A stretch of 64,000 nt of DNA from Bacillus cytotoxicus. Its GTDB lineage: Bacteria; Bacillota; Bacilli; Bacillales; Bacillaceae_G. Each line of letters begins with the position of its first letter. Positions within the stretch are counted from its first letter, which is position 1. The stretch covers positions 1-64,000 of the forward strand of contig NZ_JAMBOP010000005.1 of NCBI RefSeq assembly GCF_023715645.1, in the 5' to 3' direction. Both the position numbers and the translations under genes were made by a program. The notes beneath the pieces are model-generated. The model saw only the letters and a program-made list of their open reading frames with translations, made no database searches and had not been told where the DNA came from. This document shows, piece after piece, positions 30,161-40,070 of this stretch.

Positions 30161-30854
30161 TAAATTTAGTTTACAAGTAAGTAATCTATCTCACTCATAT
30201 GATAATAAAATTGCTTTAAATAATATAAATTGGACTTTAATTTCTGGGAATATTTATGTTCTTTTAGGCCCGAATGGAGCAGGGAAAACAACCTTTCTAA
30301 ATTTATTAGCAAATGCTATTAAGCCTACTTCTGGTAGTATAACTTTACTAAGTTCAGAATGGGAAAATATTAATGAATTCTTACAAGGAAATATAGGATA
30401 TTTAACAGAATTTCCATATTATTATTCTTTTTTAACTACAACAGAAATGATTCGATTAGTAGGACAATTAAAGGGGATAGAAGAAGAGTTGTTAGAAGAG
30501 CGGATTACTAAATGGATTGATTTGTTTAACTTACATGAATATCGAAATCAAACAATGGGGTCATTGTCACAGGGGACAAAAAAACGAGTTGCTTTTATAA
30601 GTAGCACTATTCATCAGCCTAAAATTATATTGTTAGATGAGCCAACAAATGGCCTAGATCCAGAACAAATATTCTTATTTAGAAATGTATTAAAAGAATT
30701 ATCTAAAGCTGGCGCTTTAATTTTACTTTCAACACATATTATGGATTTAGCTGAAAAATTAGCTGATAATATTGGGATTATACGTAACAACAATTTGATT
30801 TATACGGGTGAAAATATCAAGAATTTAGAAGAATTATATTTTAAGATTCAATGA
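30153..30854 (+). CDS. ABC transporter ATP-binding protein
   Basis: 233 residues with all ABC motifs: Walker A GPNGAGKTT, signature LSQGTKKR, Walker B IILLDEPTNGLDP and the switch His in LLSTHIMD. It overlaps the permease gene by eight bases, with AAGGAG inside the permease end, so the pair is translated together. The class resembles bacteriocin/antibiotic exporters or self-immunity transporters (BcrA-like), but the substrate is unknown. AT-rich like its partner. No terminator other than the MITE-like element at 30871. Confidence 0.88.
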   Translation: MLDKFSLQVSNLSHSYDNKIALNNINWTLISGNIYVLLGPNGAGKTTFLNLLANAIKPTSGSITLLSSEWENINEFLQGNIGYLTEFPYYYSFLTTTEMIRLVGQLKGIEEELLEERITKWIDLFNLHEYRNQTMGSLSQGTKKRVAFISSTIHQPKIILLDEPTNGLDPEQIFLFRNVLKELSKAGALILLSTHIMDLAEKLADNIGIIRNNNLIYTGENIKNLEELYFKIQ

Positions 30855-30870
30855 AAGAATAATTTTTTAG

Positions 30871-31052
30871 AACAAAAGACGACTTTATATGAGGCCACTG
30901 AAAAAGTCCACGTCATAAGAAAAAGGAGTTCATCACCTACTATATACAGGTGATAGGAGCCTTTTTATTTTCAGGATACTGATGAAATGCGTGTTGTTTT
31001 TTCAAAGTAATCACTTTTTCAGTGACTTCCTTTATATTGGTCGTCTTTTGTT
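30871..31052. mobile_element. MITE-like element, 182 bp
   Basis: Terminal inverted repeats of about 35 bp: exact outer AACAAAAGACGAC (30871-30883) / GTCGTCTTTTGTT (31040-31052), then CACTGAAAAAGT / ACTTTTTCAGTG. GGCCACTGAAAAAGTCCA-type ends are common in IS1182-type elements (from memory). No coding capacity. The centre has a small hairpin TCATCACCTA...CAGGTGATAG also found at 44266-44300. Confidence 0.6.
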
Positions 31053-31225
31053 TTCCCATAGAAGATATGAAAGTAAAAGGTTATCTTAAAAATTACATTT
31101 AAATTAGCTGAGAAACGAGGAGGAGTTTATAAATATTTTTGCTTTGACAGTACTTCAAAAGCTTAGGTTACTGGGCGCGCAGCAGTGTCTCTTATTTTAG
31201 TTTTCGTTCCTTTTTCCCCAATGTA

Positions 31226-31255
31226 TCGACATTAGAATTTGAAATTTGCTATAAT
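31226..31255 (+). promoter_or_regulatory. Promoter of the nuo operon
   Basis: TCGACA (31226-31231), 18 bases, TATAAT (31250-31255), leaving a ~105-base leader before nuoA. Confidence 0.6.
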
Positions 31256-31362
31256 GTATATAATTGCATTATTTAGAAAAATTAAAAAATAATAAATAAT
31301 GTAAATGAATCATAACGTGTACTAAGTGAACTTGTTTTTGTGAGGGGGGAGAGGGTTTCACG

Positions 31363-31731
31363 ATGGTAAATGTATATGAAAATAGTTATATGATTGTCGG
31401 TGTTTTTTTGCTATTAGGTATATTGTTACCGGTTGTCGCACTCACCTTGGGAAAATTGCTACGTCCGCATAAACCAAGTGCAGCGAAGAAAACAACATAT
31501 GAAAGTGGAATTGAGCCGTTTCATGATGCAAACGTCCGCTTCCATGCCCGCTATTATATTTTTGCATTGCTTTTTGTCATCTTTGATGTGGAAACTGTGT
31601 TTTTATATCCGTGGGCGGTGGCGTATGACAAACTGGGGTTATTTGCATTAGTGGAAATGCTCATTTTTGTTATTATGCTACTCATTGGTCTTGCATATGC
31701 TTGGAAAAAGAAGGTGTTACAATGGCTATAA
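31363..31731 (+). CDS. nuoA: NADH-quinone oxidoreductase subunit A
   Basis: Membrane subunit of respiratory complex I at the quinone-module junction. 122 residues, three helices, with the loop signature [20 protein letters not shown] and the acidic [15 protein letters not shown] helix. ATG at 31363 after GAGGGGGGAGAGGG. First gene of an 11-gene unit ABCDHIJKLMN. Confidence 0.95.
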   Translation: MVNVYENSYMIVGVFLLLGILLPVVALTLGKLLRPHKPSAAKKTTYESGIEPFHDANVRFHARYYIFALLFVIFDVETVFLYPWAVAYDKLGLFALVEMLIFVIMLLIGLAYAWKKKVLQWL

Positions 31732-32240
31732 ATTTTGAAGATATTCATCCACAGGAACGCGCTGAGTTAGAGAGAAATATATTTTTTACGACGCTTGAGC
31801 AAGTAAAGGGTTGGGCCCGCAGCAATTCATTGTGGCCGATGACATTTGGATTGGCATGTTGTGCAATTGAGATGATGGGAGTTGGTTCTTCGCATTATGA
31901 TTTAGATCGATTTGGCTCGTTTTTCCGTACATCTCCGCGTCAATCGGATGTCATGATTGTATCTGGAACGGTAACGAAGAAAATGGCTCCAATTGTTCGG
32001 CGTTTATATGATCAAATGCCAGAACCGAAGTGGGTCATTGCTATGGGGTCGTGTGCAACGGCGGGAGGACCGTACGTAAATTCATATGCTGTTGTAAAAG
32101 GGGTAGATCAAATCGTGCCAGTGGATGTATATATTCCTGGTTGCCCGCCAAATCCAGCGGCTTTAATTTACGGGATTAATAAATTAAAAGAAAAGATTCG
32201 TTACGAAGCAAAGACAGGAAAGCAGGTGACGAATAAATGA
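31722..32240 (+). CDS. nuoB: NADH-quinone oxidoreductase subunit B
   Basis: Carries the terminal N2 iron-sulphur cluster next to quinone. 172 residues from ATG at 31722 ([10 protein letters not shown]), overlapping nuoA by ten bases; a frame start at 31701 has no family support. Cluster ligands Cys46-Cys47 (GLACCAIE), Cys111 (MGSCATAGG) and Cys141 (PGCPPNP) are present. Confidence 0.95.
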   Translation: MAINFEDIHPQERAELERNIFFTTLEQVKGWARSNSLWPMTFGLACCAIEMMGVGSSHYDLDRFGSFFRTSPRQSDVMIVSGTVTKKMAPIVRRLYDQMPEPKWVIAMGSCATAGGPYVNSYAVVKGVDQIVPVDVYIPGCPPNPAALIYGINKLKEKIRYEAKTGKQVTNK

Positions 32241-33301
32241 GCAATCAAGATAAAAATATAGATGATCTGAAAAAAGAAGCGGCAAGGCGTGCATCCGAAG
32301 CAGCAAAAGCAAAGGCGGCCGAACTGGCGGAGCAGAAAGAAAAAGAGCCTGCACCTGAGACGGAAGAAAGTGAGAAAGAAAAAGCAATCGCAGTCGCGAA
32401 GGCGAAAGCAGCGGCAGCAGCAAAAGCAAAGGCGTCTGCGCTAGCGAAGCAGAAAGAAAAGGAGAGCGCACCTGAGACGGAAGAAAGTGAGAAAGAAAAA
32501 GCAATCGCAGTCGCGAAGGCAAAAGCAGCGGCAGCAGCAAAAGCAAAGGCGTCTGCGCTAGCGAAGCAGAAAGAAAAAGAGAGCGCATCTGAGACAGAAG
32601 AAAGTGAGAAAGAAAAAGCAATCGCAGTCGCGAAGGCGAAAGCAGCGGCAGCGGCAAAAGCAAAGGCGGCTGCGCTGGCGAAGCAGAAAGCATCTGAAAG
32701 TGGAAGTGTGGACGCTGAGAAAGCAAAGGCAATTGCGGTTGCGAAAGCAAAAGCCGCAGCAGCCGCGAAGGCCCGGGCTGCTGGAGGAAAGAAAGAGGAA
32801 GAAGTAAAAGTGGAAACGCCTTCACGAAATCAGCCGCAGTTAGATTCGTATGTTCAGGCAGTTGCAGAGAAACTGGGCGAAGGTGTGCTAGAAGATTTCT
32901 ATATTAATAGGTTGTCTAAAGATGTTCCAACGCTTGTTGTGAAAGTAGCGCATTACTATGAAGTGATGGAACTGTTGAAGAAAAATCCTGAATTTTCATT
33001 CAACTATATGTCAGAATTGCATGCAACAGATTTTAGGGAGCATATGGAAGTGTATGTGCATTTATTTTCTTACGGCAAGAAGCAATCTGTAGCGGTAAAA
33101 GTAAAGATTGACCGGGACGAGCCGAGAGTGTCTTCGATTACACCGTTATGGAGCGGGGCAGATTGGCCGGAGCGCGAGGCGTATGATTTGCTTGGCGTTG
33201 TGTTTGAAGGGCATCCAAATTTAAAGCGTATTTTGATGCCTGATGATTGGGTTGGCTATCCGCTACGAAAAGATTATGAGCCGTTTGATGCGGGGGTGTA
33301 A
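32237..33301 (+). CDS. nuoC: NADH-quinone oxidoreductase subunit C with a repetitive N-terminal extension
   Basis: 354 residues. Only about residues 199-354 form the conserved 30-kDa subunit domain (ending with the signature region [20 protein letters not shown] and PLRKDYEP). The first ~195 residues are an Ala/Lys/Glu-rich repetitive region made of a 39-residue unit (117 bp in DNA; copies start at 32357, 32474, 32591, plus a degenerate fourth) with [13 protein letters not shown] cores. It is probably helical and highly charged. ATGA overlap with nuoB. The expanded N-terminus is seen in B. cereus-group NuoC; the number of units is likely to vary. Confidence 0.93.
   Translation: MSNQDKNIDDLKKEAARRASEAAKAKAAELAEQKEKEPAPETEESEKEKAIAVAKAKAAAAAKAKASALAKQKEKESAPETEESEKEKAIAVAKAKAAAAAKAKASALAKQKEKESASETEESEKEKAIAVAKAKAAAAAKAKAAALAKQKASESGSVDAEKAKAIAVAKAKAAAAAKARAAGGKKEEEVKVETPSRNQPQLDSYVQAVAEKLGEGVLEDFYINRLSKDVPTLVVKVAHYYEVMELLKKNPEFSFNYMSELHATDFREHMEVYVHLFSYGKKQSVAVKVKIDRDEPRVSSITPLWSGADWPEREAYDLLGVVFEGHPNLKRILMPDDWVGYPLRKDYEPFDAGV
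32357..32790 (+). repeat. 117-bp coding tandem repeat in nuoC
   Basis: GAGACGGAAGAAAGTGAGAA begins at 32357 and 32474, and with one change at 32591; each unit is 117 bp (39 codons). A fourth unit (about 32690-32790) is degenerate. Confidence 0.9.
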
Positions 33302-33304
33302 AAC

Positions 33305-34405
33305 ATGATTCGTACGGAAGAAATGCTTTTAAATGTAGGGCCGCAGCATCCGAGTACGCACGGTGTATTTCGGCTCGTTATTAAAATTGATGGGGAAATC
33401 ATTAAAGAAGCTACGCCTGTAATTGGCTATTTGCACCGTGGTACAGAGAAAATTGCGGAAAGTTTGCAGTATACGCAAATTATTCCGTATACAGACCGAA
33501 TGGATTATTTAGCAGCAATGACAAATAACTATGTCATCTGTCATGCAGTTGAGACGATGATGGGACTTGAAATACCAGAGCGTGCTGAATATTTACGTAT
33601 ACTTGCAATGGAGCTTGGGCGTGTGGCGAGTCATCTCGTTTGGTGGGGGACGAACTTGCTTGATATTGGAGCGGTCAGTCCGTTTCTATATGCATTTCGC
33701 GAACGCGAGATGATTATTAACCTACTGAATGAATTATGCGGAGCGCGTTTAACTTTTAATTATATGCGTGTTGGCGGAGTGAAGTGGGATGCGCCGGAAG
33801 GTTGGATTGAAAAGGTGCGTGAGTTCGTTCCTTATATGAGAGAGCAGCTAGAGGGGTATCACGACCTTGTGAGCGGCAATGAAATTTTCTTAAACCGCGT
33901 AAAGGGAGTCGGCATTTACTCGGCAGAGGATGCCTTGCAATATTCGTTAAGCGGAGCAAATCTGCGCTGCACGGGCTTGAAATGGGATCTTCGCAAAGAT
34001 GAGCCGTACTCGATTTATGATCGTTTTGATTTTGATGTTCCGGTTGGCAAGGTGGGCGATGCTTGGGATCGTTATGTTTGCCGAATGGTGGAAATTGAAG
34101 AATCGCTGAAAATTATTGAACAGGCGGCAGAGCAGTTTCCGAAAGAAGGAGCTATTTTAGCGAAGGTGCCAAAGATTATTAAACCACCAAAAGGTGAAGC
34201 GTTCGTGCGAATTGAGTCACCACGCGGCGAGATTGGTTGTTACATTGCAAGTGAGGGAAAGAAAGAGCCGTATCGCTTAAAGTTTCGCCGTCCATCTTTT
34301 TATAATCTGCAAATTTTACCGCATATCTTGAAAGGTGAGAATATTGCAAATTTAATCACCATTTTAGGTGGCGTTGATATTGTACTTGGGGAGGTTGATG
34401 GGTGA
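33305..34405 (+). CDS. nuoD: NADH-quinone oxidoreductase subunit D
   Basis: 49-kDa subunit forming the quinone pocket. 366 residues. Starts RTEEMLLNVGPQHPSTHGVF, has the HRGTEK segment and the tail LGGVDIVLGEVDG typical of the family. ATG at 33305, three bases after the nuoC stop. Stop overlaps the nuoH start region. Confidence 0.95.
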   Translation: MIRTEEMLLNVGPQHPSTHGVFRLVIKIDGEIIKEATPVIGYLHRGTEKIAESLQYTQIIPYTDRMDYLAAMTNNYVICHAVETMMGLEIPERAEYLRILAMELGRVASHLVWWGTNLLDIGAVSPFLYAFREREMIINLLNELCGARLTFNYMRVGGVKWDAPEGWIEKVREFVPYMREQLEGYHDLVSGNEIFLNRVKGVGIYSAEDALQYSLSGANLRCTGLKWDLRKDEPYSIYDRFDFDVPVGKVGDAWDRYVCRMVEIEESLKIIEQAAEQFPKEGAILAKVPKIIKPPKGEAFVRIESPRGEIGCYIASEGKKEPYRLKFRRPSFYNLQILPHILKGENIANLITILGGVDIVLGEVDG

Positions 34406-35406
34406 TGATACAAAACCTCTTAGAGTCACCCGCAAGCTGGACAAATTTTCTTATCTTTTTCGGATTGGCGACATTGTTGTTGTTTGTCGTTCTTGGCTTT
34501 GTTACATATGGGATTTTAGCAGAACGAAAGGTAATGGGATTTATGCAAGGGCGTATCGGGCCGAACCAAGTGGGCGGCCGTTTTGGACTCCTGCAAACAG
34601 TAGCGGACGTGTTAAAACTTTTGCTAAAAGAAGATACGATTCCGAAATTGGCCGATAAACCGCTCTTCATATTAGCACCTGTCATTGCGTTTGCACCGGC
34701 ATTTATGGTACTCGCGGTCATCCCGTTTACAGATAAGTTGCAGTTTGCCGATGTTGGCGTCGGCTTACTGTATTATATTGCAGTCTCAGGTATTACAACA
34801 ATTGGTGTTGTAACTGGTGGGTGGGCGTCTAACAATAAATATTCGTTGCTCGGCGGAATGCGCGCCGTGGCACAAATGATCTCCTATGAAATTCCGCTTG
34901 TGATGAGTGTAATTGGGGTCGTCCTTCTAACAGGTAGTTTAAATTTAAATGATATTGTAGAAGCACAAGAAGGGGTTTGGTACATTTTCGTGCAGCCAAT
35001 TGGTTTTATCGTTTTTTTAATCGCAGCTGTTGCTGAATTGAACCGAACGCCGTTTGATTTACCGGAAGCCGAATCCGAGCTCGTCTCTGGATATCATACG
35101 GAGTATTCGGGATTTCGCTGGGCGTTCTTTATGCTTTCAGAGTATGTGTATTTCTTCGGAATGGCATCGCTTATGACCGTACTATTTTTAGGAGGTTGGC
35201 AACCAATTCCGTTTCTAGCGTTTATTCCGGGAGCTGTTTGGTTTGCGCTCAAATTTAGTGCAGTTGTCTTTCTATTAATTTGGTTCCGCGTGACGTTCCC
35301 GCGTATACGAGGCGATCAGTTAATGGAGTTTGGCTGGAAAGTATTACTGCCGGTAGCACTTGCGAATATTTTCTTAGCGGCATTGATAAAAGAATTGTTC
35401 TTCTAA
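34405..35406 (+). CDS. nuoH: NADH-quinone oxidoreductase subunit H
   Basis: Membrane subunit completing the quinone cavity. 333 residues from ATG at 34405, the family length; GTG one codon earlier (34402) is possible. About eight helices; conserved AERKVMGFMQGRIGPNQVGG loop and ELNRTPFDLPEAESELVSGY. GGGGAGG is 10 bases upstream, inside the nuoD end. Confidence 0.95.
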   Translation: MIQNLLESPASWTNFLIFFGLATLLLFVVLGFVTYGILAERKVMGFMQGRIGPNQVGGRFGLLQTVADVLKLLLKEDTIPKLADKPLFILAPVIAFAPAFMVLAVIPFTDKLQFADVGVGLLYYIAVSGITTIGVVTGGWASNNKYSLLGGMRAVAQMISYEIPLVMSVIGVVLLTGSLNLNDIVEAQEGVWYIFVQPIGFIVFLIAAVAELNRTPFDLPEAESELVSGYHTEYSGFRWAFFMLSEYVYFFGMASLMTVLFLGGWQPIPFLAFIPGAVWFALKFSAVVFLLIWFRVTFPRIRGDQLMEFGWKVLLPVALANIFLAALIKELFF

Positions 35407-35427
35407 TCTAAAGGGGGCAGGAGTACA

Positions 35428-35847
35428 ATGAGGGGATTATTTAAAGGTTTAAAGTATACACTTAGCAATTTAAGTAAGAAGAAAGTAACGTACGACTATC
35501 CAAATCAGCCACTACCACTCCCAGATCGCTTTCGCGGTATTCAAAAGTTTTATCCAGAAAAATGCATCGTTTGTAATCAATGCGTCAATATTTGTCCGAC
35601 AAACTGCATTCAACTAACAGGGAAAAAGCACCCAGATCCAGAGAAGAAAGGGAAAATCATTGATACGTATGATATTAATTTCGAAATTTGTATTCTGTGC
35701 GATCTTTGCACAGAAGTTTGCCCGACAGAAGCCATTGTGATGACAAATAACTTTGAGCTAGCCGAATATTCGCGTGATGATCTATTTAAAAATTTACAGT
35801 GGCTTGATGAAAATGATCAACATGTGAGAAGGGAGAATAAAGCATGA
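35428..35847 (+). CDS. nuoI: NADH-quinone oxidoreductase subunit I
   Basis: Ferredoxin-like subunit with two 4Fe-4S clusters: CIVCNQCVNICP (Cys46, 49, 52, 56) and CILCDLCTEVCP (Cys88, 91, 94, 98). 139 residues. AAAGGGGGCAGG before the ATG at 35428. Overlaps nuoJ by four bases. Confidence 0.95.
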   Translation: MRGLFKGLKYTLSNLSKKKVTYDYPNQPLPLPDRFRGIQKFYPEKCIVCNQCVNICPTNCIQLTGKKHPDPEKKGKIIDTYDINFEICILCDLCTEVCPTEAIVMTNNFELAEYSRDDLFKNLQWLDENDQHVRRENKA

Positions 35848-36368
35848 GCGGCGAGTTAGTAGCATTTCTAGCATTAGCCCTGCTTGCGATCATGGGCGGT
35901 GTACTTATGCTGAGCTTAACGAAAGTGATGCATATGATGCTCGCTCTCGTGTTTACATTCCTTAGTATTGCCGGGCTGTATTTCATGCTATCAGCAGAAT
36001 TTATCGGAGTTGTTCAGATTTTGATTTATTCCGGTGCAATTACAATTATTATGATTTTTGGCATTATGTTAACGAAGCATAATGATCAAGAAAACTCCGG
36101 CTTTGGTTTTCGTAAATTCATTGTTTTTCTTGCGGTGGTAATCTTTGGTGCGGTGCTGTATTTTGCGGTGAATAACGTCGATTTTGAGAGCGGACGTGTT
36201 CAAGATAGTGTAGTGCTTCATGAACAAAATACACGTCAAATTGGGGAATTGTTGTATTCGAAATATATAATACCGTTCGAATTAACGTCTGTTGTATTGC
36301 TTGTTGCTCTTGTGGGGGCAATTGTACTTGCGAAGAAGGGCGAGAAAAAGGAGGATTCGCATGGATAG
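35844..36368 (+). CDS. nuoJ: NADH-quinone oxidoreductase subunit J
   Basis: Membrane subunit with about five helices; 174 residues; the [20 protein letters not shown] segment is the family signature. ATGA overlap with nuoI and an 8-base overlap with nuoK. Confidence 0.94.
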   Translation: MSGELVAFLALALLAIMGGVLMLSLTKVMHMMLALVFTFLSIAGLYFMLSAEFIGVVQILIYSGAITIIMIFGIMLTKHNDQENSGFGFRKFIVFLAVVIFGAVLYFAVNNVDFESGRVQDSVVLHEQNTRQIGELLYSKYIIPFELTSVVLLVALVGAIVLAKKGEKKEDSHG

Positions 36369-36675
36369 TATCCCAGCTTCTGCGTACCTGACGCTTGCGA
36401 TTATATTGTTTTGCATCGGTTTATTTGGGGCATTAACGAAGCGCAATACAGTTATTGTATTGATTTGTATTGAACTGATGTTAAATGCGGCGAACTTAAA
36501 TTTAGTTGCCTTTAGTAAATTAGGGATGTTTCCAAATTTAAAAGGACAAATTTTTGCATTGTTCACAATGTCTGTTGCTGCAGCGGAGGCGGCGGTTGGA
36601 TTGGCGATTTTAATTGCTTTATATAGAAACCGCGAAACTGTTAATACAGATGAAATGGATTCGTTAAAGCATTAA
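36361..36675 (+). CDS. nuoK: NADH-quinone oxidoreductase subunit K
   Basis: 104-residue, three-helix subunit, the usual length. Conserved acidic membrane residues are in [15 protein letters not shown] and [16 protein letters not shown] at 36361 after AAGGAGGA inside nuoJ; a frame from 36292 is only an extension through nuoJ. Confidence 0.95.
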   Translation: MDSIPASAYLTLAIILFCIGLFGALTKRNTVIVLICIELMLNAANLNLVAFSKLGMFPNLKGQIFALFTMSVAAAEAAVGLAILIALYRNRETVNTDEMDSLKH

Positions 36676-36704
36676 GGTGATGACTGAAAAGGGGGGAGAA
36701 TTTC

Positions 36705-38570
36705 ATGATGGATTATGCATGGTTAATACCGCTTTTCCCGCTTGTGTCTTTCGTTTTACTCGTGATATTTGGCAAGAGGCTAAAAGAAAGAAGTAGTTGG
36801 ATTGGCATATTTCTTACTTTTCTTTCATTTGCGTTTGCGGTAGTTGTATTAATAGAACGACTATCTGCAGAAACGGTAAAGCAGCAATGGACTTGGCTCC
36901 AAGTTGGAGATGTGAATATTTCTTTTGGATTCGAAGTAAATGCACTAAACGCATTAATGCTCTTTATTGTCTCGCTTGTAAGTTTGCTCGTTCATTTGTA
37001 TTCGAAAGGGTATATGCACGGTGATGAAAGATTCCATATCTTTTATGCATACTTAGGATTGTTTACATTTGCAATGCTTGGGCTCGTCCTCTCTACTAAC
37101 TTATTACAGCTGTATATATTTTGGGAGTTAGTCGGACTCGGTTCTTTCTTATTGATTGGTTTCTATTTCTTTAAAGAAGAAGCAAAGGCGGCTGCCAAAA
37201 AGGCATTTATTATGACGCGTATTGGGGATATCGGCTTGTTTATCGGGATGATTCTATTATTCTGGCAAGTTGGCAGTTTTGATTACAATGTTATTTTTCA
37301 GGCCGTACAAGCTGGAGAGCTTTCGGGGACGATGATTACATTAACGGCGATTTTAATCTTTGTCGGTGCAATGGGGAAATCAGGTCAGTTTCCGCTTCAT
37401 ACGTGGCTTCCAGATGCGATGGAAGGTCCAACACCGGTATCAGCGCTGATCCACGCAGCGACGATGGTTGCTGCTGGGGTATATTTAGTCGCTACGATGT
37501 TCCCGCTGTTTGCAGCGAGTGAAGCGGCGATGCAAACTGTTGCAATTGTTGGCGGTGTTACGGCAATCTTTGCAGCATCCATCGGTATCGTACAAACGGA
37601 CATTAAGCGTGTATTAGCTTACTCTACGGTGAGTCAGCTTGGTTATATGATGCTTGCACTTGGTTCTGCTGGTTATGTAGCGGGGGTGTTTCATTTAACG
37701 ACGCACGCCTTCTTCAAGGCATTATTGTTCTTAGCGGCCGGCAGCGTCATTCATGCGGTGCATACGCAAAATATCGAAAAAATGGGCGGCTTGTTTAAGA
37801 AAATGAAAGTGACCGGCTCATTGTTTTTAATTGGAACGTTGGCGATTAGCGGTGTTCCGTTATTGTCTGGTTTCTTTAGTAAGGATGAAATTTTAGCGGC
37901 GACGTGGGAGCGCGGCAATTACGGTTTATTCGTCCTTGCGGTGATCGCGGCTTTCTTCACGGCCTTCTATATGTTCCGCTTGTACTTCCTTGTCTTTACA
38001 GGAGAGGCGCAGGGAGAGCAGAAAGATGTGCATGAGTCACCAAAGGTAATGACAGTGCCAATGATGATTCTTGGCGTCCTCGCAGTTGTCGCTGGTTATG
38101 TGAATACACCTTGGTTCGGGACGTTCCTGGGGGATTGGCTTACAAAAGACGCGGCGTTTCAAGTGAGAGAAGTTCACGGCCCGGCTTGGATTATGATCAT
38201 GGCAACGCTCGTTTCATTGGCTGGGATTGCTTTCGCATATTTGATCTATGGAAAGCGCACCATTTCAAGGGATTGGCTTGGCGGGAAGAATACGGCTGTG
38301 TACGGCTTGCTGAAGGAGAAATATTATATTGATGAATTGTACAGTGTAACGGTGCTTCCGCTCGTGAAAGGAATTGCATATATTCTATTTTTCTTTGAAA
38401 CGTATATTGTTGAAGGTGTAGCACAGCTTATTAGCGGCATTGTAAAAGGTGTGAGTACGATTGGCTCAAGACTCCAAAACGGACAAGTGCAAATGTACGG
38501 AACGGTTACAGCCGTTTGTTTAGCCGCACTCGTAGTGATTCTGTTATTGACAGGGGGGTATGGACAATGA
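36705..38570 (+). CDS. nuoL: NADH-quinone oxidoreductase subunit L
   Basis: Antiporter-like proton-pumping subunit at the end of the membrane arm. 621 residues, about 15-16 helices including a lateral amphipathic one. Conserved WELVGLGSFLLIGFY, GAMGKSGQFPLHTWLPDAM and the HAATMVAAGVYL segment. Two ATGs at 36705 and 36708 after GGGGGGAGA. Four-base overlap with nuoM. Confidence 0.95.
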   Translation: MMDYAWLIPLFPLVSFVLLVIFGKRLKERSSWIGIFLTFLSFAFAVVVLIERLSAETVKQQWTWLQVGDVNISFGFEVNALNALMLFIVSLVSLLVHLYSKGYMHGDERFHIFYAYLGLFTFAMLGLVLSTNLLQLYIFWELVGLGSFLLIGFYFFKEEAKAAAKKAFIMTRIGDIGLFIGMILLFWQVGSFDYNVIFQAVQAGELSGTMITLTAILIFVGAMGKSGQFPLHTWLPDAMEGPTPVSALIHAATMVAAGVYLVATMFPLFAASEAAMQTVAIVGGVTAIFAASIGIVQTDIKRVLAYSTVSQLGYMMLALGSAGYVAGVFHLTTHAFFKALLFLAAGSVIHAVHTQNIEKMGGLFKKMKVTGSLFLIGTLAISGVPLLSGFFSKDEILAATWERGNYGLFVLAVIAAFFTAFYMFRLYFLVFTGEAQGEQKDVHESPKVMTVPMMILGVLAVVAGYVNTPWFGTFLGDWLTKDAAFQVREVHGPAWIMIMATLVSLAGIAFAYLIYGKRTISRDWLGGKNTAVYGLLKEKYYIDELYSVTVLPLVKGIAYILFFFETYIVEGVAQLISGIVKGVSTIGSRLQNGQVQMYGTVTAVCLAALVVILLLTGGYGQ

Positions 38571-40069
38571 GTTCCTTTCTATTATCTTTCTTCATTTTCT
38601 CCCCGCTGCTCTGTATCATACTGCTGGCATTTGTACCAAGGAAGGAGGAAAGAGCGGCAAGGATTGTCGGTCTAATTGGCACATTACTTCCGCTTGGCTC
38701 GGCGCTCTATATCGCAAGTACATATGCGGCGGGAAAAAGTTTAACGATGTTTGCAGAAAAGGTAAAGTGGATTCAATTTGGAAACTTTCCAGGTGTAGAG
38801 AAAGAATTGTTTGCCATTTATTACGAACTCGGCATCGATGGCTTCTCACTCGTTATGATGTTTCTTACAGCATTATTGGCGACATTGGCAGCTATTACGG
38901 CCTTTTCCGTTACAAAGCACGTAAAAGGGTTCTACATATTGCTGCTTATGCTTGAAATCGGTATGCTTGGCGTCTTCGCTGCAGAAAATTTGCTACTGTT
39001 CTTCGTTTTCTTTGAAATTACACTGCCAGCCATGTTTTTACTCGTTGGGAAATGGGGCAAATTTAACAGTGAAAAAGCGGCGTACAGCTATTTAATTTAT
39101 AACGGCATTGGTTCAGCGATTTTACTCATTGCCTTTTCCATTTTATTTGCAAGAGTAGGTACAACGAATATTGCAGAGTTGCAAGCCGTTTTAGCAGGAA
39201 AAGAACTGACAACGGTTGGTGAACTGTCTAGCTCCTTGCAGCTTGGTTTGTTTATCGCGATTATGATTGCATTCATGATTAAGCTCCCAGTCTTTCCTTT
39301 GCACCGCTGGATGGTGAATGTTCACGTAGAGGCGCACCCAGCGATAGTCATGCTACATGCCGGTGTTCTCTTAAAGATTGGAGCATACGGAATTGTCCGC
39401 TTTGGAATGGGACTTTTCCCGGAGCAGTTTGAAAAATTCGCGGTTGTTTTAGGGGTTTTAGGAGTTATTAATTTGCTGTACGGGGCACTCTTAGCACTTG
39501 TGCAAACGGATTTCCGAAAGGTGCTCGCCTATTCTAGTATTTCGCATATGGGAATTGTCTTAATCGGTTTAGCCGCACTGAACGCAGCGGGAATGAAAGG
39601 GGCATTGTTTCAAGTCATTTCCCACGGTTTAATTGCGGCGCTGTTATTTTTCTTGCTTGGCATGATCGAACAACGCTATGGTACTTCTGACATTACAAAG
39701 CTTGGCGGCTTAGCGAAGCAAGTGCCAGTGCTTAGCGGATTCTTGTTAGCGGGAAGTATGGCCTCGCTCGGACTGCCTGGAATGGCTGGATTTGTGAGTG
39801 AATTCCTCGCATTTCTTGGTCTGTTTCAAGGGCACCCAATATTAGCAGCGGTGGGGGCGATCGGTATTATTTTAACAGCCGTGTACGTACTCCGGGCAGC
39901 TATGCAAGTTATATTTGGGAAAAACGAATGCGAAGCGAAGAGTGATATGCGCGGATCGGAGTATATTCCAGCCGTGATCTTGCTGGCGTGTATTCTTGTT
40001 ATTGGTATTCTGCCAGATGTACTTGGTGAACCGCTTCGTGACACATTACAATCGTTGGGAGGTAGATAG
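38567..40069 (+). CDS. nuoM: NADH-quinone oxidoreductase subunit M
   Basis: Second antiporter-like subunit; 500 residues from ATG at 38567, which overlaps the nuoL stop. Conserved features: FFEITLPAMFLLVGKWG, KLPVFPLHRWMVNVHVEAHP and the QTDFRKVLAYSSISHMG helix. A frame start at 38516 lies inside nuoL and is not used. Confidence 0.95.
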   Translation: MSSFLLSFFIFSPLLCIILLAFVPRKEERAARIVGLIGTLLPLGSALYIASTYAAGKSLTMFAEKVKWIQFGNFPGVEKELFAIYYELGIDGFSLVMMFLTALLATLAAITAFSVTKHVKGFYILLLMLEIGMLGVFAAENLLLFFVFFEITLPAMFLLVGKWGKFNSEKAAYSYLIYNGIGSAILLIAFSILFARVGTTNIAELQAVLAGKELTTVGELSSSLQLGLFIAIMIAFMIKLPVFPLHRWMVNVHVEAHPAIVMLHAGVLLKIGAYGIVRFGMGLFPEQFEKFAVVLGVLGVINLLYGALLALVQTDFRKVLAYSSISHMGIVLIGLAALNAAGMKGALFQVISHGLIAALLFFLLGMIEQRYGTSDITKLGGLAKQVPVLSGFLLAGSMASLGLPGMAGFVSEFLAFLGLFQGHPILAAVGAIGIILTAVYVLRAAMQVIFGKNECEAKSDMRGSEYIPAVILLACILVIGILPDVLGEPLRDTLQSLGGR

Positions 40070-40070
40070 A

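Noticed and set aside
32184-32825. 213-codon minus-strand frame opposite nuoC
   Set aside because: A shadow of the Ala/Lys repeat DNA, Leu/Pro/Ser-rich, without start signals.
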